Source of the DNA: Nyssa sinensis
Taxonomy: Eukaryota > Streptophyta > Magnoliopsida > Cornales > Nyssaceae
Length of the DNA stretch: 64,000 nucleotides
Assembly: GCA_008638375.1 (NCBI GenBank)
Contig: CM018052.1
Coordinates: 30,217,239 to 30,281,238, forward strand
Reading direction: 5' to 3'
Position 1 is the stretch's first letter, and each line of letters opens with the position of its first letter. Shown here in pieces: positions 1-12,131 of this stretch. A model generated the notes under the pieces. The model was not told the origin of the DNA, searched no databases, and saw nothing but the letters and a program-made list of their open reading frames with translations. A program made the translations under genes and the position numbers.

Positions 1-731
1 TAATTTTCTTTGCAATTACAGAGACGGTGTTTGAGTTGTCTTAATTTTCCTACTTGCCCAAACAAAAAGAAATGTAACTACCAAGAAAAGTATGCGCATA
101 TTTGTCTCCCAAAAGGACGAACCGTTGTGTTCCCAAAGAATTTTAATCCACACTCCACCAATTAATTTTCTTGTGTGGTTCCCACCATTTTCCTTTTTAA
201 TTCAATCAAAGACCACGTGGTGCTGAAATTATGCACCATTCAGTTCAGATTTCATACTATCATGAAGGATTCTTCTGTTTTTCTAATTAAAGTTAGAGAT
301 ATATTTGGTGTATCTATTTCTGTTAGCTATTTTTTCTTCACCCTTTGATCTATGCAAGTAATTTTTTTTGATCCATGAAGAAAAATAATTAATTTGGTTT
401 GACCCATGTTTGATTTCAAATTAAGTATGATGAATCTCTTTCTATCATAGTATATACATGTTTATGTCATAATCTATTATGTATATGAGTATCATTATTA
501 TGTCAATACTAGATTTTACTTTATTGACTATAAAAAAAGAGTTATTTTAATCGAACAATTAATACTTAATTTCAAATTAAGTATGATAATTTTTTTTTTT
601 ATTTAGATATGTATGGATCTCTATAACAACATGTCACTTATATAATTATATAAATATTATTTTTTTTTATAAATAATTATATGCATACTATATGACTGTT
701 TAATTTTTAAGTTATATATTAGATAAATAAA
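1..731. other. AT-rich intergenic DNA left of the duplicated segment
   Basis: No coding region is recognisable. The stretch is AT-rich with poly-T runs. A perfect palindromic G-box core (CCACGTGG) lies at 213-220, which would suit a plant promoter, but no gene start can be tied to it. Similarity to copy B begins only at about 732. Confidence 0.6.
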
Positions 732-2306
732 TTCAGTGGTTTCTTTAAATATATAGAGGAAGACAATTAAAAGTAAAGAGTAGTACAACCGAATGTTGCA
801 TTTAGGCCACATAATTTGATTAGATGTGCATATGAATTAGAACTCATGCTATCTTTGACGCTATAGAGTTGAATTTAGTTTGATTTTGAAAAGAAGTTAG
901 TTTCAACTTTGAATCTAGCGTTGCTCCAATTCCAAGCCAACTAAATTAATTCTAGTTTCAAGGAAATTTTATAATGTGAAACCGGGCGATTCAAAGCAAT
1001 TCGAAGTTTAAAGCGATAATTTTAAGTGATATTTTTTTTTATAAAAAAAAATCTTCTTATTTTTAAGATGCTAGAAGAATAAATTGTAAATAAAATGCAT
1101 ATTAATTTAAAATAACATTTTAAATAGTTTATATTATAAGAGTTTTAATTAATATAATCATAAATAAATTGTAATAAATATATAAAATTGATTTTACAAT
1201 AGGAAAGATAAATATGCTAAATATCAATAGAGTTCTTATATAATTAAAAAATATTGAATAATAGAAAAATTGAAATAGAACTCAAGTAAATGAATTTACA
1301 AAACTTTAAACTACCCAAGAGCAACAAAAAGTATTTATGTTTTTATGGAGCTTTCTTTTAGACTTTTACAGATTTTAAACTTGTATTCGGATTGTACTAT
1401 AGAAATTGAAAAATTGAGACCTTTTTTTTTTCTTTTCTTTTTGAGAATATATTTTTATGGATTTTAAACTTCTATTTGAATTATGCCATAAAAACTTCAA
1501 AATTGGAATTTGTTTTTTTTATAGAGATAATTACACTTACCTCTCCTAAAATTTCTGACAATTGTAGACAGTACCCCTAAATTTTTTGAAATAATACTGC
1601 CCCTCCCTCTGATTTCGATGTCAGTAACAAATTACCCCCTGTCTGTCCATGACCATTTGTTAACTTAACGAAATTGGCCAATGTAAGCAATAAATTTTTT
1701 TCAAATACCAATTTTACTCTTAAAAGTGACGAAAAGACAAGATTACTCTTAAACATTATTGTAAACTTACAATATTACCTTTTATTCAAGGATAACCATG
1801 CCCCCTACATTGTACACTCGTAAATAAAAAGAATTTTTTTCTTTTTATAAAATAAGAAATAATATCTTTAAAATTCTTCTATTCATAAAAATCTTTTATC
1901 TCCCTAAATTATTATTTTTTCTTGCAAAATTTATTTATGTTTCCAAAATTTGCCATATAATCTCAATAAAGTAGGTGACTAAAAGTTTATCTTTTTAAAA
2001 ACTTATCTTAAATATATCTTAAATCCATGAGTCTCTCTAAATTTATCTCAATAAAATTTTATACAATCTCTCTCTAAAAATACTTCCCCCACCAAAAAAA
2101 AAAAAAAAAAAAAATTCTCTAACCAAACCCATTTTCTTCCTTCATTTATTTGGAAGTTCCATATTTATTCAAAGTCATCAACTTGGAGTCCCAATTGAAC
2201 AATGATTTCAGCGCACTATTCTAATAAGTAGAATTTCAATTAAATCTTAATTACCAACCATTACATACCTATAAGCTACACCTCCAAATATACACACACA
2301 TACACG

Positions 2307-2842
2307 TAGAGGTGTCAATTTGTGTATGTGTTGTGTTCAGGTCGTGTCAAGGCATACATATTCAAAAATATGTGAACCCAAACTCGACACTATTAACTAA
2401 TCGTGTTAAGTTTCAAAACCCAAACCCAACTCATTTATTAAACAAGTTATACGTGTCAACCCACTTAACCCTTTTATTTTAATTTTTTAAATAAAAAATT
2501 TACTTATCTTTTAATATGCATAGATAATTTTCAAGTTTAGTAACTTTGGATATAGGCTAAATCAAAGTAGAAACCTCTTTTATAAATAAAAAATCTCAAA
2601 ACCTTGGTAAATATTTGATGTGAGATGAATTACCTTAACTCATAATATATTTTATAATTAAACATGTTAAGTCGTGTTAAACGGGTTGACACTAGTAAAA
2701 CCCAAACCCGACCTGTTTATTAATCGTGTTATACGTGTCAACCCGTTTATGACCCAAACCCATTTATGCTAAACCCAAACCCGTTAACTTCGTGTCTTGT
2801 TCGAGTCGTGTTGTCGTGTCGTGTCAAAAATTGACACCCCTA
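2307..2842. mobile_element. hAT-type non-autonomous element (MITE)
   Basis: The ends are tagaggtgtcaattt and, inverted, taggggtgtcaattttt. A perfect 8-bp target duplication, catacacg, flanks them at 2299-2306 and 2843-2850. The 536-bp body is rich in short words such as cgtgtcaacccg in both orientations and has no coding capacity. The 8-bp duplication and the gtgtcaa termini fit hAT elements. It lies inside the MULE-like element and is therefore younger than it. Confidence 0.92.
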
Positions 2843-2850
2843 CATACACG

Positions 2851-3649
2851 TACACATACATGTCCAAACAACTTATAAGCAAAAGAAGCATTTTTCTTTC
2901 TAAGTAGGAACCCTAGCCCCCCAACATGCGGCCAACTCCATGCTGGGACAAGGAGTTGGAAATCTGCCAAACTGTTTGGATAGCTTGGTTTTAGTAACAA
3001 GCTTGTAAAGGCTATAACCTCAAATGAGGTGGGTTGTCATATGTTTTCAAATCCAGAAATTGCAGAAAGGCTAGGGTATTCATCATAACCTCGCATTGCC
3101 ATAGTGTTGCTGGGAGAGAGAATTTTTTTTTGATGTTACAAGTACATCATAATCTTGGGTGAGTATTGGTGCAAGCACACATCAAATTTGTATTAATTTT
3201 GAAAGGAAGAACCCTTTGTCCCACCAGGGCCAACTCTTCCGTCTTCAACATTGACAAGCCAAAGCAACCTTTCCTACCTTTGAAACACACCTACAAAATG
3301 CAAGAAAACCCTCATCTCCAAACCCCCTAACCTTCTGCTAGAAACATTACCACCCAAAACATGAGTCCCAACCTCTTATCAAAACAGAACATGTATTAAA
3401 ACAGAGCATGTATTAGTGTTCATCAACAAAATTAATTACTAAATTCTTTATAAATTTCAAACAATATATACAAATCCTCGTAGCATAAAACAATCCAAAG
3501 CCACAAAAGTTTATAAGTTATCAACCCAAATATGGTCCCCTGTGCAGACCAGTGAAGAGGTCAAACCACCAATTGTCCTTAACTTGACTTTTTTTTTTAA
3601 AAAAAAAAAAATTGACACTCAAATATAGAAAAAATGAAATGGAGGTAGC
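2851..3649. other. MULE interior without recognised gene
   Basis: Noncoding sequence between the nested hAT element and an LTR-like block. Short open frames are present, but none shows a recognisable domain. Nothing else is supported. Confidence 0.5.
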
Positions 3650-4111
3650 TGTCACGGGACAAATTTTTGCTTTGTAGCAATGTTGCCCCAATGACGGCGT
3701 TGCCTCTGCAACCAGCCCTTAAACTCGTAAGGCAGCACACACACATAGTAAACACAGCACCACACACACGTTTACAAGGAAAACAGTCCCAAACCTTTAT
3801 ATTAACATCAATCAGATTACAAAGGAATAAAAATCCGACCAAAGGTTCTCTGCCTTCAATTGCAGGGCCTTGGTGTGCTTAAATACATAGAAAGGATGGC
3901 GGTTGACACCCCCAACCGCCCAAGGGTTTGCTGGACTAATCTAGGCATGCCACCTATGGCATAGAAATTATCCAAAACTGCTCCTGCATTGCTGCGCGCC
4001 CCCAAAGCTGTCACTTGTGTGGTGCAGTTGAAACTGCTGTAGACCACTACCTTCATAGAGGAGAGTTGCCAGCCCACTTGCTTACAACTGCTGTGCCAAC
4101 ACATCACACAC

Positions 4112-4149
<38 letters not shown>

Positions 4150-4529
4150 CATGTCTTATATATACACACACATGTCTGATATGCACATGACTGACTTGTC
4201 CTCATGTCCACGCAATGAGCAAACCACCTTTGTGCATGGTGGGCTACACCCAAGCCATGCGTCCAACTGCTTGCATGCTGGGGTGCACCCATGCCATGTT
4301 GTCAAATCATGTGTCTCGCACTTGCCATGACATTCCTTCAGTCAACCTTCAGCTGCCATAGTCATTCATTCATTGCCACTGTAGTTCAGCCACTGAGTCA
4401 TATCAAACCCAACCGCAATGCCACTGAGCCATGCCCTATGCTCCACCTCAATCCAAGCAGCTAAAACTGATAGGTCCATAGGGCTTGGGCAAGCCATGCC
4501 GTGCTAAGGCTTGCCTAGACATGCTAACA
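3650..4529 (-). mobile_element. LTR-like block (possible solo LTR)
   Basis: Read on the minus strand, it begins TGTTAGCATG and ends CCCGTGACA. These are the same terminal words as the verified solo LTR at 59626-60694 (TGTTAGCCCC to CCTGTGACA). A clear target duplication was not found, because the adjoining sequence repeats most of the block. It may be an LTR of the same broad family, or a repeat that merely resembles one. Confidence 0.45.
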
Positions 4530-5126
4530 CCCCCAACCGCCCAAGGGTTTGCTGGACTAGTCTAGGAGTGCCATCTGTGGCATAGCAGTTATCCAAAATT
4601 GCTCCTGCCTTGCTACGCGCCTCCAAGGCTGCCACTTGTGTGGTGCAGTTGAAACTGCTACAGACCACTACTTTCATGGAAGAGAATTGCTAGCCCACTT
4701 GCTTGCAATTGTTGTGCCAACACATCACGCACATGTATTATATATATTCTCACATGTCTTATATATATACACACGTCTGATATGCACATAACTGACTTAT
4801 CCACGTGTCCACGCATTGAGCAAACCACCTTCGTGCATGGTGGGCTGCACCCAAGCCGTGTGTCCAACTACTTGCATGCTGGGGTGCACCCATGCCACGC
4901 TGTCAAATCATTTGTCTCGCACATGCCATGACACTCTTTCAGTTAACCTTCAGCTATCATAGTCATTCCTTCATTGCCATTGTAGTTCAGCCACTGAGTC
5001 ATATCAAACCCAATCGCAATGCCACCGAGCCATGCCCTATGCTTCACCCCAATCTAAGTAGCCAACACCGACAAGTCCATAGAGCTTAGGCAAGCCATGT
5101 CATGCTAAGGCTTGCCTGGACGTGCT
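3906..5126. repeat. Two-copy direct repeat of about 0.6 kb
   Basis: Unit 1 (3906-4526, 621 bp) and unit 2 (4527-5126, 600 bp) both start with acacccccaaccgcccaagg and end near gcttgcctagacatgct. They differ by scattered substitutions and by a longer TA microsatellite in unit 1 (about 4114-4145). Unit 2 repeats the LTR-like block without its terminal 256 bases. Confidence 0.85.
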
Positions 5127-5810
5127 GCTTTCATGCCTTGGGGTAGTGGGGAGGAAGACCTCTTATATATGTCTTAGGAACAATTGTCGGTCCGACAAGA
5201 ATGACCATGACCTCTTGCATATAAGGTCTTCACCACCTTGCTTGCCTGACTTGGACCATGATTTGGTGTAAAGTGCCACCAAGTATGTCCATGACAACTA
5301 CGCTTACTTAGAGTCTGACAGTAGCCTACCTAGGTTGAATTCTCTTCCTCTTCGACTCCATTGACACCTTCGCCCGTTGCTACGTACGCTCTCTGATGAT
5401 GTCTCTTCTCTCCCTATATTCTATCTCTAATCTCAAATGTCAATTACCCAAAAAGAGGTAGAAAAAAATGCTAGAGAAACATGGCTTGGGTGGTGAAATT
5501 TGGTACGACTCCATCAATGGAATGATGAAGAGGGAATGACGATTTTGGGTGGTGATCAGAAAATGATTTGGATGGCAGTGGCTAGGTTTAGACAGAAAAT
5601 AGGATGAGGGTAGTGTTGTATTTTTGCATAATAGCCAGATTTTAATATAATTTTTTTTTTTTTATAACAATAGGTATTTTGGTAATTTTGTTTTTTTAGT
5701 TAATGCCATTTGTCTGATATTTTTGACAGGGAGATAGTGTTCTTTCAGAAATTTTAGGAGTACTATTTGCAATTGTTAGAAACACTAAGAGAGGTAAGTG
5801 TAATTATCCC
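5127..5810. other. Right subterminal part of the MULE-like element
   Basis: No coding content was recognised. The last ~100 bases (from about 5700) mirror the left end of the element, including the inverted counterpart of the 1540-1570 segment. This suggests that the inverted repeat is longer than the best-conserved 40 bases. Confidence 0.5.
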
Positions 5811-6839
5811 ATTTTTATGAAATTTAGATTTTTATATAAATTATATTACACATACTTAAAATTTGGAGTTTTTATTATAAATAAGAGTATAAAGTCATTA
5901 CTTTTCTTGCCTTATGATAAAACCAACTTTGTGTGAAACACAATATAAGAATTAAATGGAAGAATTCTTATTGATTCGAGTAATATTTTGTATCTATTCT
6001 CTTATGAGATGTCATTATTTCAAATCTTCCAAATATAGTAATGTTGATTTTGTTAATTTCTAAGCCATAACTTAAGTCTTAAGATAAGAATTTAAACATA
6101 GTTTCTAAGTTAGTCTTTTTCAAAACCCATATAAGAATCTTAATTCTACTTTCAAGGAAATTTTATAACATGAAACACAACATACCAAAGTTATATTAAG
6201 TGTTGTTTGGATTACCGGTTGGTTAGAACTTAATGCATTTTGAGAGATTTCATGAAACTAAATTGAATTTGAATGGAATTCAAATCACACGTATTGGTCA
6301 CAATTTTTTTTATTAAGTTATAATTTTACTTAAAACTAGAAAGTCTAATTTTTTTCATTATACTGTCCAATTTATTATGAAATGTAATAAATATTCTTAT
6401 TTAATATTTGTTAAATAATATTTTTTAATAATTTACTCAAATATTAAAATTTTTAATTTAAATAGTATTTTTATAAAATAATTTAATTATTTTAATTACT
6501 TAATTTAAATAATACTTTTATACCAGCACACAAAAAAAATAAAATAAAAAATGTAGTATTATAAAAACATGTTATAGACGTGTTTGAAGGATTATCATAA
6601 CGCCTAATGAGTCAAAATATTCAAAACCTTTTACTCTGTCTTCTCGAATTAAATACTTTCTTAGCTTTCAGTAGCACTGGAAAAACTTGAATTCTTTTCT
6701 TGAAAATCAAAGTAAACTGGTCGTGAATCAAAATCATCTCAACATACATCTATATATACATACCCATATTTCAAATGACCCTGTATACATATCATATATC
6801 ATATATGCTTTGCAAACAAAAAAGCTGAAAGCGAAAGCC
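5811..6839. other. Upstream region of TIR gene A
   Basis: AT-rich sequence shared with copy B at about 45266-46743, except that B carries an extra MITE. The TIR reading frame is open upstream of the chosen ATG back to 6687. That extension is AT-rich, low in complexity and poorly matched in copy B, so it is treated as 5' leader rather than coding. Confidence 0.55.
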
Positions 6840-7394
6840 ATGCAACGTTCATCATCGGCCAAGAACGTGTGCCGTCAGCTTCTTCGTCTCCGAAACCAAA
6901 TCCAGGCCATTAAACCACAGCCCTGTGACGTTTTTATCAGTCACCGGGGAATCGACACCAAGAGAAACGTCGCCGGATTACTTTATGATCATCTGTCAAT
7001 GTTAAATCTGCGTCCATTTCTGGACAGCAGGAACATGAAGCCGGGAGACAAGTTGTCTGAAAAGATAGATATGGCGATTCGGAACTGTAAGGTTGGGCTC
7101 GTCGTGTTTTCGCCGCGGTACTGTGAATCATGTTTCTGTCTGCATGAGTTGTCTCGTATCATGGAGTCTAGGAAGAAGGTTATACCAATCTTCTGTGATG
7201 TAAAACCATCGGAGCTTCGGGTTAAGTTCAATAGAAGGTGTCCATCCAATGAGCTGCGGAGGCTTGAGTGGGCTCTGGAGGAGGCCAAGTACACGGTTGG
7301 ATTGACATTTGATTCATCAAACGGGTGATTAGCTAGCTCTTTAATTTTCTTCAATACTTGTCTTGATTAATACATTATAAAGAATTATACACCA

Positions 7395-7436
<42 letters not shown>

Positions 7437-7785
7437 AGGCAGAACTAGGCCATGGAGTTAGGAGGAAAACATAAAATTTAAAATTTACGAGGATTTCTTA
7501 TACAAATATGAAAAGTTTTGGAGGTGTAATTCTTAATTTTTAATTTTTTAAAAAAATTTGGAATAAAAAATCTAATTTTCAAGATTTTAAGACCCCAAGA
7601 CATGTTGTAGATATGCCATTGTGTCTATATTGGTAATCTGGAGAACTAACCGACCAATGGAACATTCAGTCGCATAATCAAGAGTAAACTTTAGAATTCT
7701 ATAGTCCCCACTCACCTGTCTTAGATCTTGGGTGACTCTCGGGGGAGGATGCATAATTTTGGAGATTCAAATACACACAGGGACG

Positions 7786-7816
<31 letters not shown>

Positions 7817-8123
7817 GATGATTTTATACTTATATATATATATTCTCCAATTTATATTTTTAATTGTATTTTTAATATGATGTGTCATATAATGATATTT
7901 TTTGGACTTCATGTAATGTAATTTTCAAAACTATTATATATTGATATATATTAAAAAATAATTGAGACCTTTATATTACTTTTTTTTTTTTTAATTTTAA
8001 ATACAAGATAGTAGAATCTACTATATAGAAAATATATGTAAGATTATTTATTTGTTTTTAGAAGTTGAAAAGATATGTTATTTTATTAACCAAAAAAAAG
8101 ATATGTTATTTTTAGCAGTTTTC

Positions 8124-8179
<56 letters not shown>

Positions 8180-8360
8180 GTGTGTGTGTGTGTGTGAGTG
8201 AGTGTTTTTTTTTTTTTTTTGAGCATGTCTAATATTCTTGGTTTGTTTCATTTTATGTTGGGGATGCAGGGATTGGTCAGAACTACTGTCGAATGCTTCG
8301 GACGCAATCATGAAGAGCTTGCTCGAGATTGATGGAGAGCAATTAAGCCAGACGCATTAA
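6840..8360 (+). CDS. TIR-only immune protein, copy A (two exons)
   Basis: Exon 1 is 6840-7324 and exon 2 is 8270-8360. The donor ACGG|GTGATT and acceptor GATGCAG|GGATTG join in frame (Ser-Asn-Gly-Asp-Trp-Ser), giving about 191 residues. The TIR domain covers residues 29 to about 155, starting CDVFISHRGIDTK. Glu103 in CLHEL sits where plant TIR NADases keep their catalytic glutamate. The Ser-His dyad of the TIR AE interface is not seen; the aligned helix reads VAGLLYDHL. No NB-ARC or LRR follows, so it belongs to the TIR-only (TX) class, which signals through NAD+ cleavage products. ATG 6840 is chosen because copy B has the same start context. A 46-bp tandem duplication in exon 2 causes the early stop. 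Function is inferred from family membership. Confidence 0.82.
7325..8269 (+). other. Intron of TIR gene A with compound microsatellites
   Basis: Bounded by GT at 7325 and AG at 8269. It contains (TA)n at about 7398-7431, (CA)n(TA)n near 7788-7816, and a TA-GA-GT compound run at about 8123-8205 ending in poly-T close to the acceptor. Copy B keeps the same intron with different tract lengths. Confidence 0.75.
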
Positions 8361-9383
8361 GAACTTGCTCGAGGTTGATGGAGAGCAATTAAGCCAGAGT
8401 CAGAAAGAGGTTGTTTAGACTTGAAAATGATGAAACAGAAATTTTAAAAATGATAAAATAAAAATAAAATAAAAAAATTTCGATTTAAAATTTGGAAACA
8501 CTTATTGTAAAAATACAATGATAATTACAAAGCTAATACACAAAGCACTTTGACTTGAAAAATGAAATAATTTCTTTCTTTCTTTTTTTTTCATTTTTTC
8601 TTAACCATGCAATTTATTGAATAATTCTTGTATAGGACAAAATCAAGTTAGGGCTATGCTAACACGTAGTGATACTTGATGTTCTCTTATCAAGAAGTTT
8701 TTCATAAATTCATGTGACGAGTTTTAAGATTTTAATAATATAATAAATCTCACATATAATTCACAAAATATTAAAATTATAAAAATTGTTACTCACCTAA
8801 AATAATTTCTCTTAATAATTGACCTCCAAACTGCATTTCAATAATTTTAATGTCAGTTTTTCCTTTCTTGTAATCTATGACATGTGCAATTGATTCAATA
8901 AAAAAGCTTTTCTTGCAATCTATGACGAAAGCTCTCTCTCACACACACACATTGCACACAAAATTTACTAAAATTGAAATCTCAAATGAGTTTGTTTTTT
9001 GGTGGGTAAGTAATTTAAATAGAAGAAGTCTCAAATGAGTTATGGTGTTATATATGTATTACATTACTCTTGTTATAAATTCTAAAAAAATTGTACTCCG
9101 TATATATATATATACATTCACAACTAATGAGCTTATCTTATAAAATTATTAGCTCTTTTGAGAAAAGGAAAAGGGATACAAAAAATAAGTCATAAAATTA
9201 TGTATCTGTGCTGAGCCTCAATGAATTGAAGTTGATGTTCATAGTTTAGTGCTTATGTATTGAGATGATAAAATGTCCGCGAGAGCAAGAAAAATCAAAG
9301 TTAAAACACGACACAAATTCTGGATAAAAATAAATTTAGATACTCATCACGCTTATATATATAAATTAAATAAATATCTTTTA

Positions 9384-9440
<57 letters not shown>

Positions 9441-9635
9441 CGCGCACCAAAGTCAAAAGACTAAAAAAAAAATATCTTTCATTTTAAATTCTTGTTATCT
9501 TGACGGCATAGAACCTTTTTGATTGCTCTCTTATCTACTTAAATTTTTTAATTTTTTTCCTGTTGGCAGATGTATAAACATTGATTGAGCCTCTGACTCT
9601 CGTACTGCTGAGCTTGTATGTATCGATATATAAAA
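8361..9635. other. 3' flank of TIR gene A, no gene seen
   Basis: AT-rich DNA shared with copy B. It includes a (TA)n tract of about 45 bases at 9391-9435. Short open frames across the microsatellites are not credible genes. Confidence 0.6.
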
Positions 9636-9830
9636 TACACATGGAAAGAAAGAAAAAGAACGCGTTTGCCCTCAAATAGGTGCAGAAACTTTAGAATGTC
9701 TCTTTAGTCAACAATTGACGCGGAATATCGAAAGGTCCTCGATCTTTCTGTCCTTCTTCGATATTGTTGATCTCATGACTCATGAGATGCAAACGGTCCA
9801 ACACCAACACAAGTGAAAAAATGCCATGAA
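9636..9830 (-). pseudogene. Conserved block, possible decayed exon
   Basis: This block and its copy B counterpart are less AT-rich than their surroundings and are well conserved between copies. On the minus strand, copy B gives an open stretch containing GPFDIPRDKRDILKFLHLFEG. Copy A has a small insertion (caattgacg at about 9711-9720) that disrupts this frame. I do not recognise the protein. It may be an exon remnant or chance. Confidence 0.3.
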
Positions 9831-10083
9831 AAAAGAGAGAAAGAGAGAGAAAGCTGTTGCTGCATTTGACTATCTTTCATTCTACAAATTTCGTTTTCTG
9901 GGCGGTTACCATCACATCATAGTACTTCCATTTTTAGTAGTTGTCACAGGGAGAGAACCTTTATCGATCAGGACTAATCTTACTGAAACAGTCAGCAGGT
10001 TTTTTTTTTTTTTTGTTTGTTTTTATTCTTGTTTCTAAAATAGAATGTAGAGTGTTTATGCAATAAAATGTGGGTGTTTGAGG

Positions 10084-10139
10084 TGAGAAATTATTGTATT
10101 GTCATGAAACATTGATAGGGACAATACAATAATTTCTCA
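10084..10139. repeat. Perfect 20-bp inverted repeat (hairpin)
   Basis: TGAGAAATTATTGTATTGTC pairs exactly with its reverse complement, separated by 16 bases. The arms in copy B (about 49892-49949) have several mismatches. It could be a tiny MITE or an RNA hairpin. No terminal duplication was identified. Confidence 0.8.
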
Positions 10140-11518
10140 TTTGATGTAAAATATGGACTTCATAACCTACATAAATATACTTGATTTTTTAAAGTCTAAT
10201 TAATCGTCGCAATGATAATATTTTTTTTTTTTAAAGCAGTTTTAGGGATTTCATTTTACTTTGTCCCACCTTGACTCCCTATTCTAATATGAGTGGGCTT
10301 ACATGACGGGTTATAGGTCTCGCTCGTGTAAAAGGCGAGAGTTAGGGATCTCACTTTTTTTTTTTTTTTTCGTCTTACTTTGATCTCACTTTTCTCACAT
10401 GGGAGGATGATGAGTCCCACCAATGTGAAAGGGTGAGATCACAGTAAAACACAAATAATTAGAATTCTTAACATTATTATTTGATGTAAAATATGTGACT
10501 AAAGAGTTATTAAAATAGTGGGATTGTCAATTTCATAGAATAAAATGTTTACCTCTACATACCCAAATTCAAAATCACCCTATTTTGATTTGAGATGGTC
10601 AAACAAACTAGAATTCGGCTAGTTAAGCCTAAGATTTTAGTTTTTCAGCCAAATTTCTTTGTTTAAATCTTCAATTTGACGTAATTATATTTTTTTACTA
10701 TTTTTTGTAAGTCTTAGATTTGCAATTACTTTGTCCAAAAAATTTTGAATTAGATTCCTTTTCCGACTATATTTTCCTTACTTCACCTAATTTGTAATTC
10801 TCCAAAAAGTTTCAATTTTATTTATTCTGAATTTTTTTAATTTTGATATTTTTTATTTTCTTAAGTGTAACAACTCTAACATAAGAAATTAGTAAATTTG
10901 AATTAGTAGTAGTCTTAGTTTGTAAATATGATGTAAAGCGATTTTTATTCTTCAAATTATCAATAATATTTCAATTTCAAAATTTGAAAATTTCTATATT
11001 TTTAGATAAGAAGTCCCCTTATTTCTTAAATTTTAGGAAGTTCGACGTGTTTAATTTTTTTTTAACGTTTTCGCGATCAAATAATGTCTCTGACCAATGC
11101 CCATTTCGACATATATATATATATATATTTGATTGTTAACAATAAAAAAATTGAAGTTTTTTGCAACAACGCTTTAGACATAAACACGCTTAGCCTAAGA
11201 ATATGCTTATATCTTTTAATAAGAGCCTGTTTGGATAAGCAGTAGGCCGACCCGAAACGTCGTTGGGCGTAAGAAGTGCGAGGGCTTGGGCTGTTAGGCT
11301 GGCCAAAAAAAGGCCAGCAATCAACGCAACCCAGAGCAGCGTGCTCGGTGGCCCGTAATTAGCACACGGGGGTTTGCCCCCGAAGTTCACTATTATTACA
11401 AAAAACCCAAACCCACCTTTTGTCTCTTCTTATGAGACATTTCAACTTTCTCCATTAGTTTGCATCCACCACCATAATACATATATAATAATATATATGA
11501 CATATTACATTCTGCCTT

Positions 11519-11546
<28 letters not shown>
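10140..11546. other. Intergenic duplicated DNA
   Basis: Shared with copy B at about 49950-51325. No gene was recognised. Words built on tctcacttt and gtcccacc recur at 10250-10450. The block ends in a TA microsatellite that supplied the target site (ATATA, 11542-11546) of the gypsy element. Confidence 0.6.
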
Positions 11547-11550
<4 letters not shown>

Positions 11551-11715
11551 GCTGCACTTTTTGGTCCGTTGGAGTTCCAAACTCCGTTGCCTGAGAAACA
11601 CTCAAAGAGAAGGATCAGAAGGCCATTGGGTTGGCTCCGGTGGTAGCTGCTCCGATACTTAAGTCAATAAAACTGAATTGAAAGACTGTAATTGTCACTA
11701 CAAAAAAACCTACTT

Positions 11716-12020
11716 TTAGTGACGCACATTATTAGCGACGCACTAAAAGTGCCTTTTAGCGACGTACAAATGCCTTTTAGCGACGCACACACAGGCGTTG
11801 CTAATAATACGGAAAAAAAAAAAAAAATTAGCTTCCCGCCTGAAAAAAAGGGCGAAACTATTAACGACGCCCACGTGGGAATTAGCGACGCGCACATGCA
11901 TCGCTAATAGTTGGTTCTATTAGCGACGCACGCCTGAGCGTCGCTAATAGTTGGGTACGACAATTAGCGACCCTCATTTGGGTTATTAGCGACGCGCAGT
12001 GTGCGTCGCTAATAACTCCT
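11716..12020. repeat. Left subterminal repeats of the CACTA element
   Basis: Roughly ten copies of a motif close to TTAGCGACGC (or its inverse GCGTCGCTAA) occur here. Several are paired as short hairpins, for example around 11924-11950. In CACTA elements such subterminal repeats bind the element's own transposase-complex protein. Confidence 0.9.
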
Positions 12021-12095
12021 TATATTTACTTCCGTTTTTTCACGCTCTGTCTCTCTCTCAGACGGTCGCTCTCTCTCTCTTTCTCAGACGGTCTT

Positions 12096-12131
<36 letters not shown>

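Larger units (their letters stand above)
1524..5810. mobile_element. MULE-like element with long terminal inverted repeats
   Basis: The left end (gagataattacacttacctc) and the reverse complement of the right end (gggataattacacttacctc) match over about 40 bases with few differences, forming terminal inverted repeats. The flanking 9-mers, ttttttata on the left and atttttatg on the right, agree at 7 of 9 positions, as expected for an aged Mutator-type 9-bp duplication. Copy B lacks the whole 4.3 kb at the matching point (about 45265). No transposase is recognisable, so it is non-autonomous. It holds a nested hAT MITE and an LTR-like block with an internal duplication. Confidence 0.75.

Noticed and set aside
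3597..5089. Coding sequences in the LTR-like direct repeat
   Set aside because: The frames are repeated with the DNA repeat, cross microsatellites and match no recognised protein.
6937..7354. Minus-strand open frames over TIR exon 1 (and 46841-47258 in copy B)
   Set aside because: Shadows of the real TIR exon on the plus strand, which has the domain and splice sites.
7721..8311. Minus-strand open frames rich in YIYIYI, SLSLSL and HTHTHT in the TIR intron
   Set aside because: They are microsatellite translations (TA, GA and GT runs).
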